Source: Deltaproteobacteria bacterium GWB2_55_19 (GTDB taxonomy: Bacteria > Desulfobacterota > GWC2-55-46). Taken from it: a stretch of DNA of 64,000 nucleotides. The translations under genes were made by a program, and so were the position numbers. This document shows positions 42,272-54,240 of this stretch, in pieces (within the stretch, counting starts at the first letter, position 1; each line of letters starts with the position of its first letter). The notes under the pieces were generated by a model. It ran no database searches, was not told the DNA's origin, and saw only the letters and a program-made list of their open reading frames with translations. The stretch lies in assembly GCA_001797465.1 (NCBI GenBank), contig MGPQ01000009.1:1-64000 (forward strand), given 5' to 3'.

Positions 42272-43870
42272 TCAGGGGTGCGCCGGCCCCGTGTACGAAC
42301 CGGAATACGTCGGAGCAGTCGGAGCGCTTATGCCCCGGTTCGCGATGGTCTCGCACATCGTCGCCGTCCCGTCCCCGTTGACATCCTGCGCGGCATAGAG
42401 GTCGAAGAGCAGCCCAGTCGTCGCCGGGTCGGTGACGACGTTAGTAGCGGCGGTCTCGTTTGTGAGCGTCCTGTCCAGGTCCCTGTCGTACTTGAAAGTG
42501 CCGGTCCCGTCGTATGTGCAAGCGTTAGTCGGCGCGTAGGTGATGTCGCTCGCCGCAGAGTTGGTCGGCTCTACGAGGCCTGTCGTGGTGTTCAGCGTCA
42601 CATTCTGTCTCTGGGCGTAATTCGACATCGTATGCGTGAACCCGGGCCCGGCCCAACTGCAGAAGAACCCGTCTATGCACTCATCCGACACGGTCACGGG
42701 CTCGCCGAAGCCGAACCACGCCTCTCCGGTCAAAGGGGTCGTCGCGTTCACGCCTATGTTGAATACCCTGCTGTTGGAATCGTTCGGCCCGGCCTGCCAC
42801 CTGTACGAGTACTGGCCGGCGAGCGTCGTCGAATCGAAGTTGGCGGTGAATATGCTGAAGTTGTTCCCCCAGCCGCGCGCGTACGTCGGGTACTTGTAGG
42901 ACGGGTCGACAAGGCCGTTGGACCCGACCCCTGCGGAGCCGTGGCCGCAGTAATACCCTAACCTCGACTGGAGGTCCACGTCGGTACCAGTTGTGCCGTA
43001 TACGAGAGAGCCGTTAAGCGTTACATCCGCGCTCGGACAGTTGCCGCCCGTAAAGGAATCGTCGGCGACATAGGTCAGCCTGCCACTGCCTCCGGTGGAG
43101 GCCGCCGCGTGGCTGAGTTGCACGGTTATGTCGTGCGGGGTTGCCGTCGACGGGTCGGTGTAGACGAAGTCGAGGTCGTATACCCAAACGGATCCGGTAG
43201 AGTCGAGCGTGATGGTAGCCGTGTTGAATACGACGTTAGGGGCGGATATCGGAGTGGCGAGCGTCGTCAAGTCTATGCTTGTCCCGGTAGCGGGCGGCCA
43301 TGATCCGTTGACGTTCGCCGTGCATACCATAGAGGCTACACTCGTCATAGCGGCCATCGTCTGGAAGCTCACGCCCTCCATCTGGGAGTTCAATTCAGCC
43401 GCGGCGCAGGCCTCGCCGGTAGATTCGGTCTCCTTCCATATCCCCATGTCCCCTGATGGGAGCTGGCCGGTGTTCGGTATAGTCCCGTCGGGGTGGTCCT
43501 CGTAGTCCATGGTCGGGCCGTAGCACTCGGCCCTCGATGGTTTAGCGAGGAACGACTGCGGGTCGAAGGTGCAGGAAGCGATGGAGGTGCCGCTCAAGAT
43601 AGAGCTTATTTCAGATGTGATGCTCGTATACCCTGATGTGAACGCCTTGGCGGAAGATTTTACACTTGCGCCCGATGATTGTGTCTGCTCGAAAGGGGAA
43701 ACTACCGCAAGTGTCGTGGGGAAAGCGTCCGAGACCTCGACCGTAGGCGCGGGCGTTTCTTCTACGCCTACACTGCCAGTGCTACTGCCGCTGTCCCCGC
43801 TACATCCGTTAATGGCAAGAGCGCAGGTGATAGAAAGCAGAAACAACAAAGCCTTTTCCGTACGCCTCAT
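42272..43870 (-). CDS. Large secreted lipoprotein of unknown function
   Basis: A 532-residue protein with a lipoprotein signal (basic start, hydrophobic core, AINGC lipobox at Cys23). The mature part is rich in Ser, Thr, Gly and Asn, with scattered cysteines and aromatic repeats but no domain that I recognise. DVNGDG at 496-501 near the end looks like a calcium-binding dockerin or EF-hand-type loop. Composition suggests a beta-rich surface or extracellular protein. AGGAGG precedes the ATG. Monocistronic. Confidence 0.7.
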   Translation of the reverse strand: MRRTEKALLFLLSITCALAINGCSGDSGSSTGSVGVEETPAPTVEVSDAFPTTLAVVSPFEQTQSSGASVKSSAKAFTSGYTSITSEISSILSGTSIASCTFDPQSFLAKPSRAECYGPTMDYEDHPDGTIPNTGQLPSGDMGIWKETESTGEACAAAELNSQMEGVSFQTMAAMTSVASMVCTANVNGSWPPATGTSIDLTTLATPISAPNVVFNTATITLDSTGSVWVYDLDFVYTDPSTATPHDITVQLSHAAASTGGSGRLTYVADDSFTGGNCPSADVTLNGSLVYGTTGTDVDLQSRLGYYCGHGSAGVGSNGLVDPSYKYPTYARGWGNNFSIFTANFDSTTLAGQYSYRWQAGPNDSNSRVFNIGVNATTPLTGEAWFGFGEPVTVSDECIDGFFCSWAGPGFTHTMSNYAQRQNVTLNTTTGLVEPTNSAASDITYAPTNACTYDGTGTFKYDRDLDRTLTNETAATNVVTDPATTGLLFDLYAAQDVNGDGTATMCETIANRGISAPTAPTYSGSYTGPAHP

Positions 43871-44146
43871 ACAAAACCTCCTCAGGTTTTAGTCCCGTTG
43901 TCTTGTTGCGGAACCGGGCCGCGCCTTCACGGCCCGAGTCTCAAAGGTGGACGGATATTCACCTCAATCTATCTGAAATTGACAAAAAAGACAATGGGGG
44001 GTTTTGAAAACGGATTGCAAAATCAATAAGCGGCGCGCCTGAAAACGCCCTCCCGCCATTGCCCGCCCCTGATGTTATTCTTCGGCGAAAAGCGGAAAAC
44101 ATTTAGCGTTAAACGCGCGGGATTAAAAAGGCGGGGGCTGACGCAC
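43871..44146. other. Intergenic leader region of the lipoprotein gene
   Basis: No gene is seen. On the minus strand it forms the lipoprotein leader with a CGGGCCG/CGGCCCG hairpin at 43915-43936 and an AGGAGG at the 3' end. I looked for c-di-GMP riboswitch motifs and found none. Confidence 0.4.
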
Positions 44147-47100
44147 TCACCACTCGATAAACGCGCCGATCGCCGGGTAGTAGATCCCCTTTTTGACAAC
44201 GCCTCCGCCGGCCCCGGCGAGGGCCGCGTACCTCTCTAACTGCGGCGCGTACCTCTCCTTTTCGTTTTGAAGGAACTCTTCAAGCTCTCCGCCCTCGTGG
44301 CCCCCGGTCTTATAGTCGATGACCCAGCGGACGCCGTTCTCAACGAACGACCTGTCAATGACCGCGTGGACGACCTCGCCCTTGATAACGCCGGAGACGG
44401 GCCACTCGACTCTGCCCTCCTCGCGCCTGCCGAGGAGCCATCTCCCGCGCTCGTCCGTTATCGCCCTTGAGAGTACGCCGATTGCGCGCGGTACAATTTT
44501 GAGCGCCTCAACCGCCGGGACGCCGAGGGTGCGGAGCATCGCGACCATCCTCGCGGACTCCCCCCTTATCCGTCTATCGTCCCACCCCTCAAGGGAGGCG
44601 AGCGCTATCTCGCAGAGATACCTGTGCACCACGGTGCCGAGGTGTTTTACCGCCTCGCCCGCCCAGTAGAACTCCGGCTCAGGCGATGCCGTGACCTTGA
44701 GCGCTTCAAGGGCTGAGGCGAGCGGGGGGGCAGGCTCTGTCCTCTCCCACGAAAGCGGGAGCCTCTTCAAGGACCGCCTCCGAGGCGCCGCGGGCTCGAA
44801 GGCCTCCGCGCTTACGATCGCGTCGAGCCCGACGGAGTGGTCGATGACGGACAAGAGCGACCTCCTGTCCGGCAAAAGAGTCCCCACTTTGCGGTCCACA
44901 TTCATGTGCCCGGAGATGAAAAGCCTCTTCCTCGCGCGCGTCGTTGCCACATAGAAGACCCTCTTCTCCTCATGCACGGACTTCTCGCGGTTTATTTTCT
45001 TCAGGAAATCATATATGGGGCTCTCGGCCCCGTTCTTCTTCTCGACCGGCGCAAGGAGGAGGTCGTCCCCCCTCTCCATCCAGAGGATGAGTTTCTTATC
45101 CTCCCCTTTGGCGTACCTCCCGAGACCGGGGAGTATCACGTGGTCGAACTCAAGCCCCTTGGCCTTGTGTATGGTCATGAGGTCTACGTTCGCCTCGACG
45201 GGGCCGCCTCCGGCGTAGAGCCTTGAGAGCCTCTCATCGAGTTTTTTGAGCGGATCGAGCGTGCCGGCGACGGTCATCTCCTCGAGAAGCGTCAAAAACG
45301 CCTCGGCATCCTCCATCCCTGTCGCGTCCTCCACACAGGCCGGGCCGCCGAGGTCTATCCATAAGCCTTCCAACACCTCCCTCGGCGCTTGCCTCCCCCA
45401 GAAGGGGAGCGCAGTCGAGAGCTTGTCTTTTATCCTGGATACCCTCTCTCTCCCTTCTTGAGAGAGGGTCTTTAACCTTTCGTCGTCGTTAATGAGCGCG
45501 AATACCGGGGACACGTTGTCGTTCATGCAGAGCTCGTGCATGTCCGGGAGAGACAACCCGCACCACGGCGCGCGCAGTATCGAGAGCCACGCGACCCTGT
45601 CATACGGGTGGTTAAGCGCGCGTAGCAGCATCGAGAGGTCGCGGACGACTACTCGCTCCGAGAGCGGGTCAAAGGCCTCGGCCCTGAACAATATGCCTTC
45701 CGCCTTAAGGAGGGCTATCGTTTCGTCAAGGTGCCGCCTCGACCTGCAGAGGACCGCGACGGATTCCGACCTGTCTATCGATTTTATAACGGAGACGACG
45801 CGCTCGGCCTCTGCCCCGTCGTTCCTGCCTTCATAAAGGGAGACCTCGACCTCGCCGTCGCCGGTCTTGACCGCAACCGACGGCGAATACGATACCGCGC
45901 CAATGAAGACGTCATCAAAGGCCGGGAAGGCCGGGCCGAACGCGCCGTTCACCCACTCCACGACCTTTTCAAACGACCTGAAGTTGGCCTGGAGCCTTAA
46001 GGGGTGTAGCCGTATATCCCCCACACCCCGTTCCTTCGCATCGATAAAGAGCCCTACCTGCGCCTCCCTGAAGAGGTAGATGGACTGCATCGGGTCGCCG
46101 ACGACGAATAGCGTCCTGCCGTCGTTGTCGGTCCAGCCGCGCGTGAGCGCTTTAAGGAGCCCCAATTGGGTCGCCGATGTATCCTGGTACTCGTCGACCA
46201 GTATGTGCTTGAGCCTCATGTCCAGGAGGAGCATCAGATCGGTCGGCACCTCTTCAGCCCCGAGCGCATCGAGGGCCGCCATCGAAATTGCCTGAAAGTC
46301 CACCGCCCCTTCCTCGGCGAAGACCCCGGCAAGGTTGGCCTCTGCGACCGGAAGGAGTAGCATGAGCGCGTCGAGTATCTCCCACTCGTCATTGTCATAC
46401 ACGGGGTCGGGGAGCGGAGTTATCCTCGCGAGCGCATCGATGAAAGGGGCGTCGCCTCTCTGCTCATCAAGAAACACTATGAGGCCGTCTTTTAAACCAA
46501 GCCACTCCTTTTTCTTCTCGGCAGGGAACCCGATATTCTTGTCTACCTTCTTTCTGAGTTCGCCCTTTTGGGTCAATAAGAGCCCGGCGAGGCCGCGCCA
46601 GACCGGGAGCGCTTCAATCGAGGCCTCCGGGAGCGCCTTTATCCCGACGAGCGCCCTTATATTTACATTAATTTTGCCCTCATCCGGCATGTGGATGGAA
46701 GCGTACCTCGCGGCAACGAATATCGCGCTTAAGTCCTTCCCATCGAGCGTTGCCCTTATCTCCGTCAAGATGTGGACTACGAGCCTTTTAAGAGACCCTT
46801 CGAGGACGGCCCTAAGCTCTTCTTCGAGCGCGCCTCTCCTGATGTGGCGGAGCCACTGGTCGCGCCTGCCTAACATTATGACGAGCCTCCTGGTTAGCGC
46901 GGCAACGGAGTTGTCCAGGTGGCGGAGCGCCTTTCTCACCGCCTCCCCGGCAAGACCGTCGTCTTCCGCCATGAGGACCGTCCTCTTCGCCGCCTCCTCG
47001 TATAGCTCTTCAGGGTTCCCTGCGATATTGAGCAACCCGCCGACCCGCGAGAGCATGGGGGTGAGCCTCACAATCGACGAGCAGAGCGAATCAATTGTGA

Positions 47101-47476
47101 GTACCTTTAGCCTCCCGGGGTTATTGACGAGGTCCCAGCCGAGGGCGCGGTCGCGATCGAGCGCCTTTTTCGCGAGCAGGAGTGTCTGCGCCTCGTGCGG
47201 CTCCAGGGGCTCTGCCCCCTCTTCCGCCCTTCTTATCGCCGAAATGACGCGCCTCTGCATCTCTCCTGCGGCCTTTCTGGTGAACGTGAGCGCGAGGACC
47301 TCCTCGGGCTTATCCACAAGGGCGAGGAGCGTTAAAAACCTCTGCATGAGGAGCTCGGTCTTCCCGGACCCGGCCGGCGCTTCCACGATGAATGAGCGGG
47401 AAGGGTCGAGCGCCTCTTCGCGCGCTGGAGCGTCAACGAGCCCTTCAATCGCCATCGCCATCTCCCTCAACGTCAT
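44147..47476 (-). CDS. UvrD/RecB-type helicase-nuclease (AddA-like)
   Basis: A 1109-residue superfamily 1 helicase with a C-terminal nuclease. Walker A is APAGSGKTE at 33-41, motif Ia region ALTFTRKAAGEM follows, motif II is VDEYQDTSA, and MTIHKAKGLEFDHVILPGL is motif V. The C-terminal PD-(D/E)XK domain shows WVIDYKTGG. With the upstream AddB-like protein it should resect double-strand breaks for RecA loading. Its ATG lies 32 bases inside the end of the upstream gene, so the two are coupled; GGAG precedes it. Confidence 0.92.
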   Translation of the reverse strand: MTLREMAMAIEGLVDAPAREEALDPSRSFIVEAPAGSGKTELLMQRFLTLLALVDKPEEVLALTFTRKAAGEMQRRVISAIRRAEEGAEPLEPHEAQTLLLAKKALDRDRALGWDLVNNPGRLKVLTIDSLCSSIVRLTPMLSRVGGLLNIAGNPEELYEEAAKRTVLMAEDDGLAGEAVRKALRHLDNSVAALTRRLVIMLGRRDQWLRHIRRGALEEELRAVLEGSLKRLVVHILTEIRATLDGKDLSAIFVAARYASIHMPDEGKINVNIRALVGIKALPEASIEALPVWRGLAGLLLTQKGELRKKVDKNIGFPAEKKKEWLGLKDGLIVFLDEQRGDAPFIDALARITPLPDPVYDNDEWEILDALMLLLPVAEANLAGVFAEEGAVDFQAISMAALDALGAEEVPTDLMLLLDMRLKHILVDEYQDTSATQLGLLKALTRGWTDNDGRTLFVVGDPMQSIYLFREAQVGLFIDAKERGVGDIRLHPLRLQANFRSFEKVVEWVNGAFGPAFPAFDDVFIGAVSYSPSVAVKTGDGEVEVSLYEGRNDGAEAERVVSVIKSIDRSESVAVLCRSRRHLDETIALLKAEGILFRAEAFDPLSERVVVRDLSMLLRALNHPYDRVAWLSILRAPWCGLSLPDMHELCMNDNVSPVFALINDDERLKTLSQEGRERVSRIKDKLSTALPFWGRQAPREVLEGLWIDLGGPACVEDATGMEDAEAFLTLLEEMTVAGTLDPLKKLDERLSRLYAGGGPVEANVDLMTIHKAKGLEFDHVILPGLGRYAKGEDKKLILWMERGDDLLLAPVEKKNGAESPIYDFLKKINREKSVHEEKRVFYVATTRARKRLFISGHMNVDRKVGTLLPDRRSLLSVIDHSVGLDAIVSAEAFEPAAPRRRSLKRLPLSWERTEPAPPLASALEALKVTASPEPEFYWAGEAVKHLGTVVHRYLCEIALASLEGWDDRRIRGESARMVAMLRTLGVPAVEALKIVPRAIGVLSRAITDERGRWLLGRREEGRVEWPVSGVIKGEVVHAVIDRSFVENGVRWVIDYKTGGHEGGELEEFLQNEKERYAPQLERYAALAGAGGGVVKKGIYYPAIGAFIEW

Positions 47477-50132
47477 TTTCTTCTCCGTTGCCGTGTGGCG
47501 TCCCGTACTCGGCTATCCTGCATAGCGCGGGTAGCTCGCAGAGCTTGCACGGGTCGGCCTTGCCGTCAGCGCCGGGGTTCGGGTCCACTGCCACGACCCC
47601 TTCGACGAACCCCCTGGCAAGCCCTTCGATGACGGTCTTCCAGAACCCAAGAAGCCCTTCCCAGTCTTTATCAGGCCAGGCCTTTGCTCTCAGCGAGTCA
47701 TTCTCAAAACCCTTTATGCCGGGGAGGATATTGTCCTCGTGGGATAAACCCACAAACTTGCACTCGCCGGGCGCAAGCCTCGCGAAGGTAACGGCCCCGC
47801 ACGCGCCAGCCATGCTGTATATGAGGAGCTGCGGGTCCAGAGGTCTCGCGGTCAGCCAGTCGTTCCTTTGCACAGTACCGGTCTTGTAATCGACGACTAC
47901 GTCGTTTCCCCCGGCCTCGTCTATCCTGTCTATGCGCCCCTTGACTTTAAACCCCGAGAGTATGAACTCGGTCTCCTGTTCCACGGCCTTTACCCGGAAA
48001 TCACCCCTCTTGGCTTCGACGGTTGCCCAGTCGAGGAGGAGGGACTCCAACCTCTGCCGCTCCATCTCAAGGAACTTGTCAGATAAGGGCGCGACGTCCA
48101 CGCCCTTTATCGCCTCGCGCGTGATATCCCTTACGATGTCATTAAGCTCCTTTTTTTCCATTGCGGTCTTTAGCCCGTCCGAGCCTTTGAGCTTATCCCA
48201 AAAGGCGCGCATCGCCTCGTGCAGAATCGACCCGCGCTTCATGGGGGCTATGCCGAGCTCGGTATCCGGGACCTCTACCGCCTTCAGCCTGTGGATGGCA
48301 AAGGCCCTGAACGGACAAATAGAGTGGTCTTTTATGATGGCAGTACCGCCTGAGAGGGTCTTTAATTCCGCCTCACCTACGGGTACAAGCGAGGGGTCCG
48401 CGTACACCTCGGACAGTACGTTCAAGCGGGAGGTGTCCTTCAGCCTCGACGACGGCCACTTCGACGCGATAAACGTCTCATCCGCCCTGCCGAGCCCTTT
48501 TAAAAGAGGGCTCGCGTCACACTCTTTCTCTTCCGTCACCTTCGGGAAACTCGCCTGAATGGAAGGCGCGCTCCTTAATACCCTCTCAAGGGTCCTCCGC
48601 GCGAACTCGAGCTCCCGCTCGTGCGAGGAGAGCGGGAGGTTATGCTCCTTTTGAATGAATAGCGGTATGAACGGATTTGGCGCGGGCGCCTTGGGGAGCG
48701 AGAACTCGTCTGCCCCAATGAGCCAGATATAATCGAACTTGAGGCCTGCCGACTCAAGCAAGCCCATCACCTCGACCCTGCAGTCCGGGACCTCGGCCTG
48801 GTGTATAGTCACGGAGGCGAGGCGCTTGAGCCCTGCGACAGCCTCTTTAAAGGTCAAAGCCCCTAGCACCTCGTCGAGCGTAGAGAGCTCTTCGAGGAGC
48901 TTATTCAAGGCATCCAGCGACTGGTGCTCTTTGCTACCGAGCTTCACGCCCTTCAGCCACCCGGTCTCTTTCAATAGAGCGCCGAAGAGGAGCGCCCATC
49001 GGGACGGCGCATCCTTGCCCCTCTGCGATCTTAAGGCGGTTATCCACCTCTCGACCCTCGCGGCGTCGCGCCCGGCCCTTCCGAGCCTGGCCCTCAAGTC
49101 AAAGAGGCTCGCCTTGAGGCAGTTATCTTTTTTGAGGCCTGCGTCTATCGAGGCAAAGGCGAGGCCCTCTTCCATCGACTGGGCGAAGTAGGGTGAAAGG
49201 AGAATGAGCGAGAGCTTATGGAGGTCCTCGTCAATCAAGCCGACAGACAATATGTCGAGCGCGGATTTGACGAGCGGGTCGCTGTACAGGGGAAGGCCGA
49301 GCGAAATGTTGAATACCTCGTGGACCTCAGCGCCCGGAAGGACCGACGGAGGGTTGAGCTCTGCGGCGAACTCCCTTACTATCGCCCCCCTGTACTTTCT
49401 TAAGTCCGGCGCTATGACGCCGACAATCGAGTCCTCGGGTAGCGTCCTTATCCAGCGCGCGGCCTCTATCGCTTCCGCAACCTCATCCTCCATCGGGCGG
49501 ATGGTGACGGAACCAGCGGGAGTCGTATCGTCGCCGGGCCAGAAGACAAGGTCTGAGCCCGCGGCCTTGAGGGCCGAAATGAGGCGGGATTCTGATGGAG
49601 TGATCTCGTCGAAACCTGCTATTACAAGCCTCTCGGGCGCTTTCGCGCGCCCTGCCTTTAAATATTTAATGACCTCGTCAAAAAGGGCGGACGGCTCGAT
49701 AAAGCCGAGCCTTTCGACCTCGTTGTCGTAGACAGCGGACCATCTTTTGAGCGCGCGGGCCTCGTCGGTCAGATAGATGTCGTCGGAGGGGAGTTTTATC
49801 CTGTATTCCCTGATAAGCGAATACGCCTCGAAGGAGGCGCTCGCGACACCTTCCGGGTTAAGGAGGGGAGTACCTTCGCGCCCGTCCTCCTCGACAATCT
49901 TTCCCCATAGCGCGCCTGCCCTCGTCGCTGAAAGGAGGGGCTTATCGGGTCTGGCTTCTTCCCTGAGCCTTGCGGCAAAGGAGCTCAAGGGGAGGATGAG
50001 CGGGGTCTCCCACGCCCTTGTACCCTCGTTTTTCATGAGGGTGTCGTATGCGCGCTGAAACCTCCGGGCGAGCCTCTTGTTGACCGTGACCGCGACCGCG
50101 CCGTTTTTTATGAGGTTGAGGATGGCTTCCAT
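47445..50132 (-). CDS. PD-(D/E)XK nuclease with Fe-S-type cysteines (AddB-like)
   Basis: An 895-residue partner of the helicase. The N-terminal part resembles a degenerate SF1 fold without a Walker A loop. The C-terminal nuclease has VVDYKTGTVQ near residue 750. A cysteine in SICPFRAF (about 607) and three in CKLCELPALC (about 862) match the iron-sulfur staple of AddB and Cas4 nucleases. It resembles the 'probable DNA repair protein' group that accompanies RecB-like helicases in Proteobacteria. The end of the gene overlaps the helicase start. Confidence 0.87.
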   Translation of the reverse strand: MEAILNLIKNGAVAVTVNKRLARRFQRAYDTLMKNEGTRAWETPLILPLSSFAARLREEARPDKPLLSATRAGALWGKIVEEDGREGTPLLNPEGVASASFEAYSLIREYRIKLPSDDIYLTDEARALKRWSAVYDNEVERLGFIEPSALFDEVIKYLKAGRAKAPERLVIAGFDEITPSESRLISALKAAGSDLVFWPGDDTTPAGSVTIRPMEDEVAEAIEAARWIRTLPEDSIVGVIAPDLRKYRGAIVREFAAELNPPSVLPGAEVHEVFNISLGLPLYSDPLVKSALDILSVGLIDEDLHKLSLILLSPYFAQSMEEGLAFASIDAGLKKDNCLKASLFDLRARLGRAGRDAARVERWITALRSQRGKDAPSRWALLFGALLKETGWLKGVKLGSKEHQSLDALNKLLEELSTLDEVLGALTFKEAVAGLKRLASVTIHQAEVPDCRVEVMGLLESAGLKFDYIWLIGADEFSLPKAPAPNPFIPLFIQKEHNLPLSSHERELEFARRTLERVLRSAPSIQASFPKVTEEKECDASPLLKGLGRADETFIASKWPSSRLKDTSRLNVLSEVYADPSLVPVGEAELKTLSGGTAIIKDHSICPFRAFAIHRLKAVEVPDTELGIAPMKRGSILHEAMRAFWDKLKGSDGLKTAMEKKELNDIVRDITREAIKGVDVAPLSDKFLEMERQRLESLLLDWATVEAKRGDFRVKAVEQETEFILSGFKVKGRIDRIDEAGGNDVVVDYKTGTVQRNDWLTARPLDPQLLIYSMAGACGAVTFARLAPGECKFVGLSHEDNILPGIKGFENDSLRAKAWPDKDWEGLLGFWKTVIEGLARGFVEGVVAVDPNPGADGKADPCKLCELPALCRIAEYGTPHGNGEENDVEGDGDGD

Positions 50133-50207
50133 ATACTCACAATATTAACCCGCAAGCGGGGCGGAAAACAAGAGTTGTGGAAGAGAACTCTCGAGGTTCT
50201 TGTTTTT

Positions 50208-50349
50208 GCGCCCTCCGGGCGCTTTTGGGCATGGGATTCGCTCGCTTTCTCCCTCCCCCTCCCGCTCGCGCGCCCCTTAGAGCGCTACGCGTCTAATCCG
50301 CCCCGGCGCGCTCGCCACAGCCTCCCTTAGGCTTCGCTCACCCATGCCC
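50208..50349 (+). repeat. Dispersed repeat family A, copy 4
   Basis: A GCGCCC/GGGCGC hairpin with TTTT (50208-50226) is followed by a core bounded by GGGCATGGG (50227-50235) and CCCATGCCC (50341-50349). It is nearly the reverse complement of copy 1 at 1034-1177. Region 50133-50504 has no gene. Confidence 0.8.
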
Positions 50350-50452
50350 TGGGTTTTTGAAAAACCATTAAATGCGAATATAACCAGGCCTGCCATAACC
50401 GCTTTCGTTGCCCATTCATGTCAATATACATAAAGCTTCATCCCGATTCTTA

Positions 50453-50481
50453 TTGACACAAAAACCGCCCTTGTGTTAAAA
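50453..50481 (+). promoter_or_regulatory. Promoter of tRNA-His
   Basis: TTGACA (50453-50458) and TTAAAA (50476-50481) are separated by 17 bases, with AT-rich DNA up to the tRNA. Confidence 0.6.
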
Positions 50482-50504
50482 AAATAGAGTTAACTTCTCC
50501 GAAT

Positions 50505-50581
50505 GGTGGGCGTAGCTCAACGGTTAGAGCGCTGGACTGTGACTCCGGAGGCTGGGGGTTCGAGACCCCTCGTCCACCCCA
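50505..50581 (+). tRNA. tRNA-His (anticodon GTG)
   Basis: The acceptor GTGGGCG/CGTCCAC has the extra G at -1 (50505) opposite C73, the identity mark of tRNA-His. The anticodon stem surrounds CTGTGAC. CCA is encoded at 50579-50581. Region 50582-50827 after it holds only the gyrB leader. Confidence 0.97.
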
Positions 50582-50758
50582 TTTTTTCCCTTTCGTCCAC
50601 CCCGGCCCATCACTGCCCACTTACGGCCCAGCCTACTACGGCCTGTCCCTGAAAACGGCCTTTTCAGCCGCGTAACCGCGTCAATCGGCGGCATAGCGCC
50701 GCAACGCCATCCCTTCCGGTTTCCGCTGGCAAAACACGCGTAGCTATGGTAGCATTAA

Positions 50759-53287
<2,529 letters not shown>

Positions 53288-53305
53288 AAGATAGTTTGAA
53301 AAGCC

Positions 53306-53333
53306 TTAAGCCCCTCCTGATGGAGGGGCTTAA
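53306..53333. terminator. Hairpin after gyrB
   Basis: TTAAGCCCCTCC and its inverse with a TGAT loop form a perfect 12-bp stem 18 bases past the gyrB stop. A T-run is missing, so efficiency is unsure. Confidence 0.5.
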
Positions 53334-53417
53334 AACCCATACGCAGGCCGGGCGAGGCCTCGCTTATAATTATCCGCCCGGACGGCTGGCACAAAAATAA
53401 TTTATTGAGGGGTGGAC

Positions 53418-54236
53418 ATGCACAAGAAGGCGCAGAGGATAGGATTATATATCGACGTCGCCAACATCACGCGCAACGGCGGCTACGGGATGAGGTTCGA
53501 CGTACTCCGAGACTTCGCGTGCAGGGACAGCGGCGAGCCGATAAGGCTGAACGCCTACGTCGCCTATGACGACGACCGGGCGCGCACAGACCACGAGTAC
53601 CGCGACCGCACATTCAACTTTCACTCAACTCTCCGCGACTACGGCTACAAGGTCATCGAGAAGACGGTCTCCTGGTACGTTGACGAGTCGGGCAACCGCT
53701 TCGGCAAGGCGAACGCCGACCTCGACATGGCCGTCGACGCCCTTTTGCAGTCCGAGAACCTCGACAAGGTAATGATGGCGACCGGCGACGGCGACTTCAT
53801 ACAGGTCGTGCGCGCCCTCCAGAACAAGGGGTGCAGGGTCGAGGACGTGGCCTTCACGAACGTATCGTCGAACCTGAAGCGCGAAGTCGACCTCTTCATG
53901 TCCGGCTACCTCGTGCCGAACCTCCTGCCGATCAAGGGCGACCCGGAAAAGCTCTGGGGAGAGCCCGGCTCAAAGGTCCGGGGGATCTGCTACACCTTCA
54001 ACCGCTCGAAAAACTTCGGGTTCATGCGGTTCCTCCAGCGCATCGGCCCGGGGCTCTGGATAACGGACACGAGGAGGCAGGACTCTCCGTACGGCACGGC
54101 CTTCGCCCACGAGTCGGCCTTCGCGCCGGGCATAGACATCGGGTCCCTCCCGAGCAGGGAGCTCATCTTCGAGTTCGACCTCGTCCAGGGGGACAAGGGA
54201 CTGCAGGCGACGAACATCGTAAAGATCCACCCCTGA
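53418..54236 (+). CDS. NYN-domain (LabA/DUF88) ribonuclease-like protein fused to a cold-shock-like domain
   Basis: A 272-residue protein. The NYN/PIN-like domain (about 1-170) keeps the acidic residues in LYIDVANI, ADLDMAVDAL and ATGDGDFIQVV, expected to bind a metal for RNA cleavage. The C-terminal 80 residues look like a cold-shock/OB fold: FNRSKNFGFMRF, then AFAHESAF, and DLVQGDKGLQATNIVKI, close to the end of CspA. An RNA-binding domain joined to an RNase domain fits a targeted RNase. The ATG at 53418 follows GAGGGG. Confidence 0.8.
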   Translation: MHKKAQRIGLYIDVANITRNGGYGMRFDVLRDFACRDSGEPIRLNAYVAYDDDRARTDHEYRDRTFNFHSTLRDYGYKVIEKTVSWYVDESGNRFGKANADLDMAVDALLQSENLDKVMMATGDGDFIQVVRALQNKGCRVEDVAFTNVSSNLKREVDLFMSGYLVPNLLPIKGDPEKLWGEPGSKVRGICYTFNRSKNFGFMRFLQRIGPGLWITDTRRQDSPYGTAFAHESAFAPGIDIGSLPSRELIFEFDLVQGDKGLQATNIVKIHP

Positions 54237-54240
54237 CTTG

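Noticed and set aside
43871-44040. c-di-GMP riboswitch before the lipoprotein gene
   Set aside because: A hairpin is present, but the GEMM core motifs (GCAAACC, tetraloop receptor) are not.
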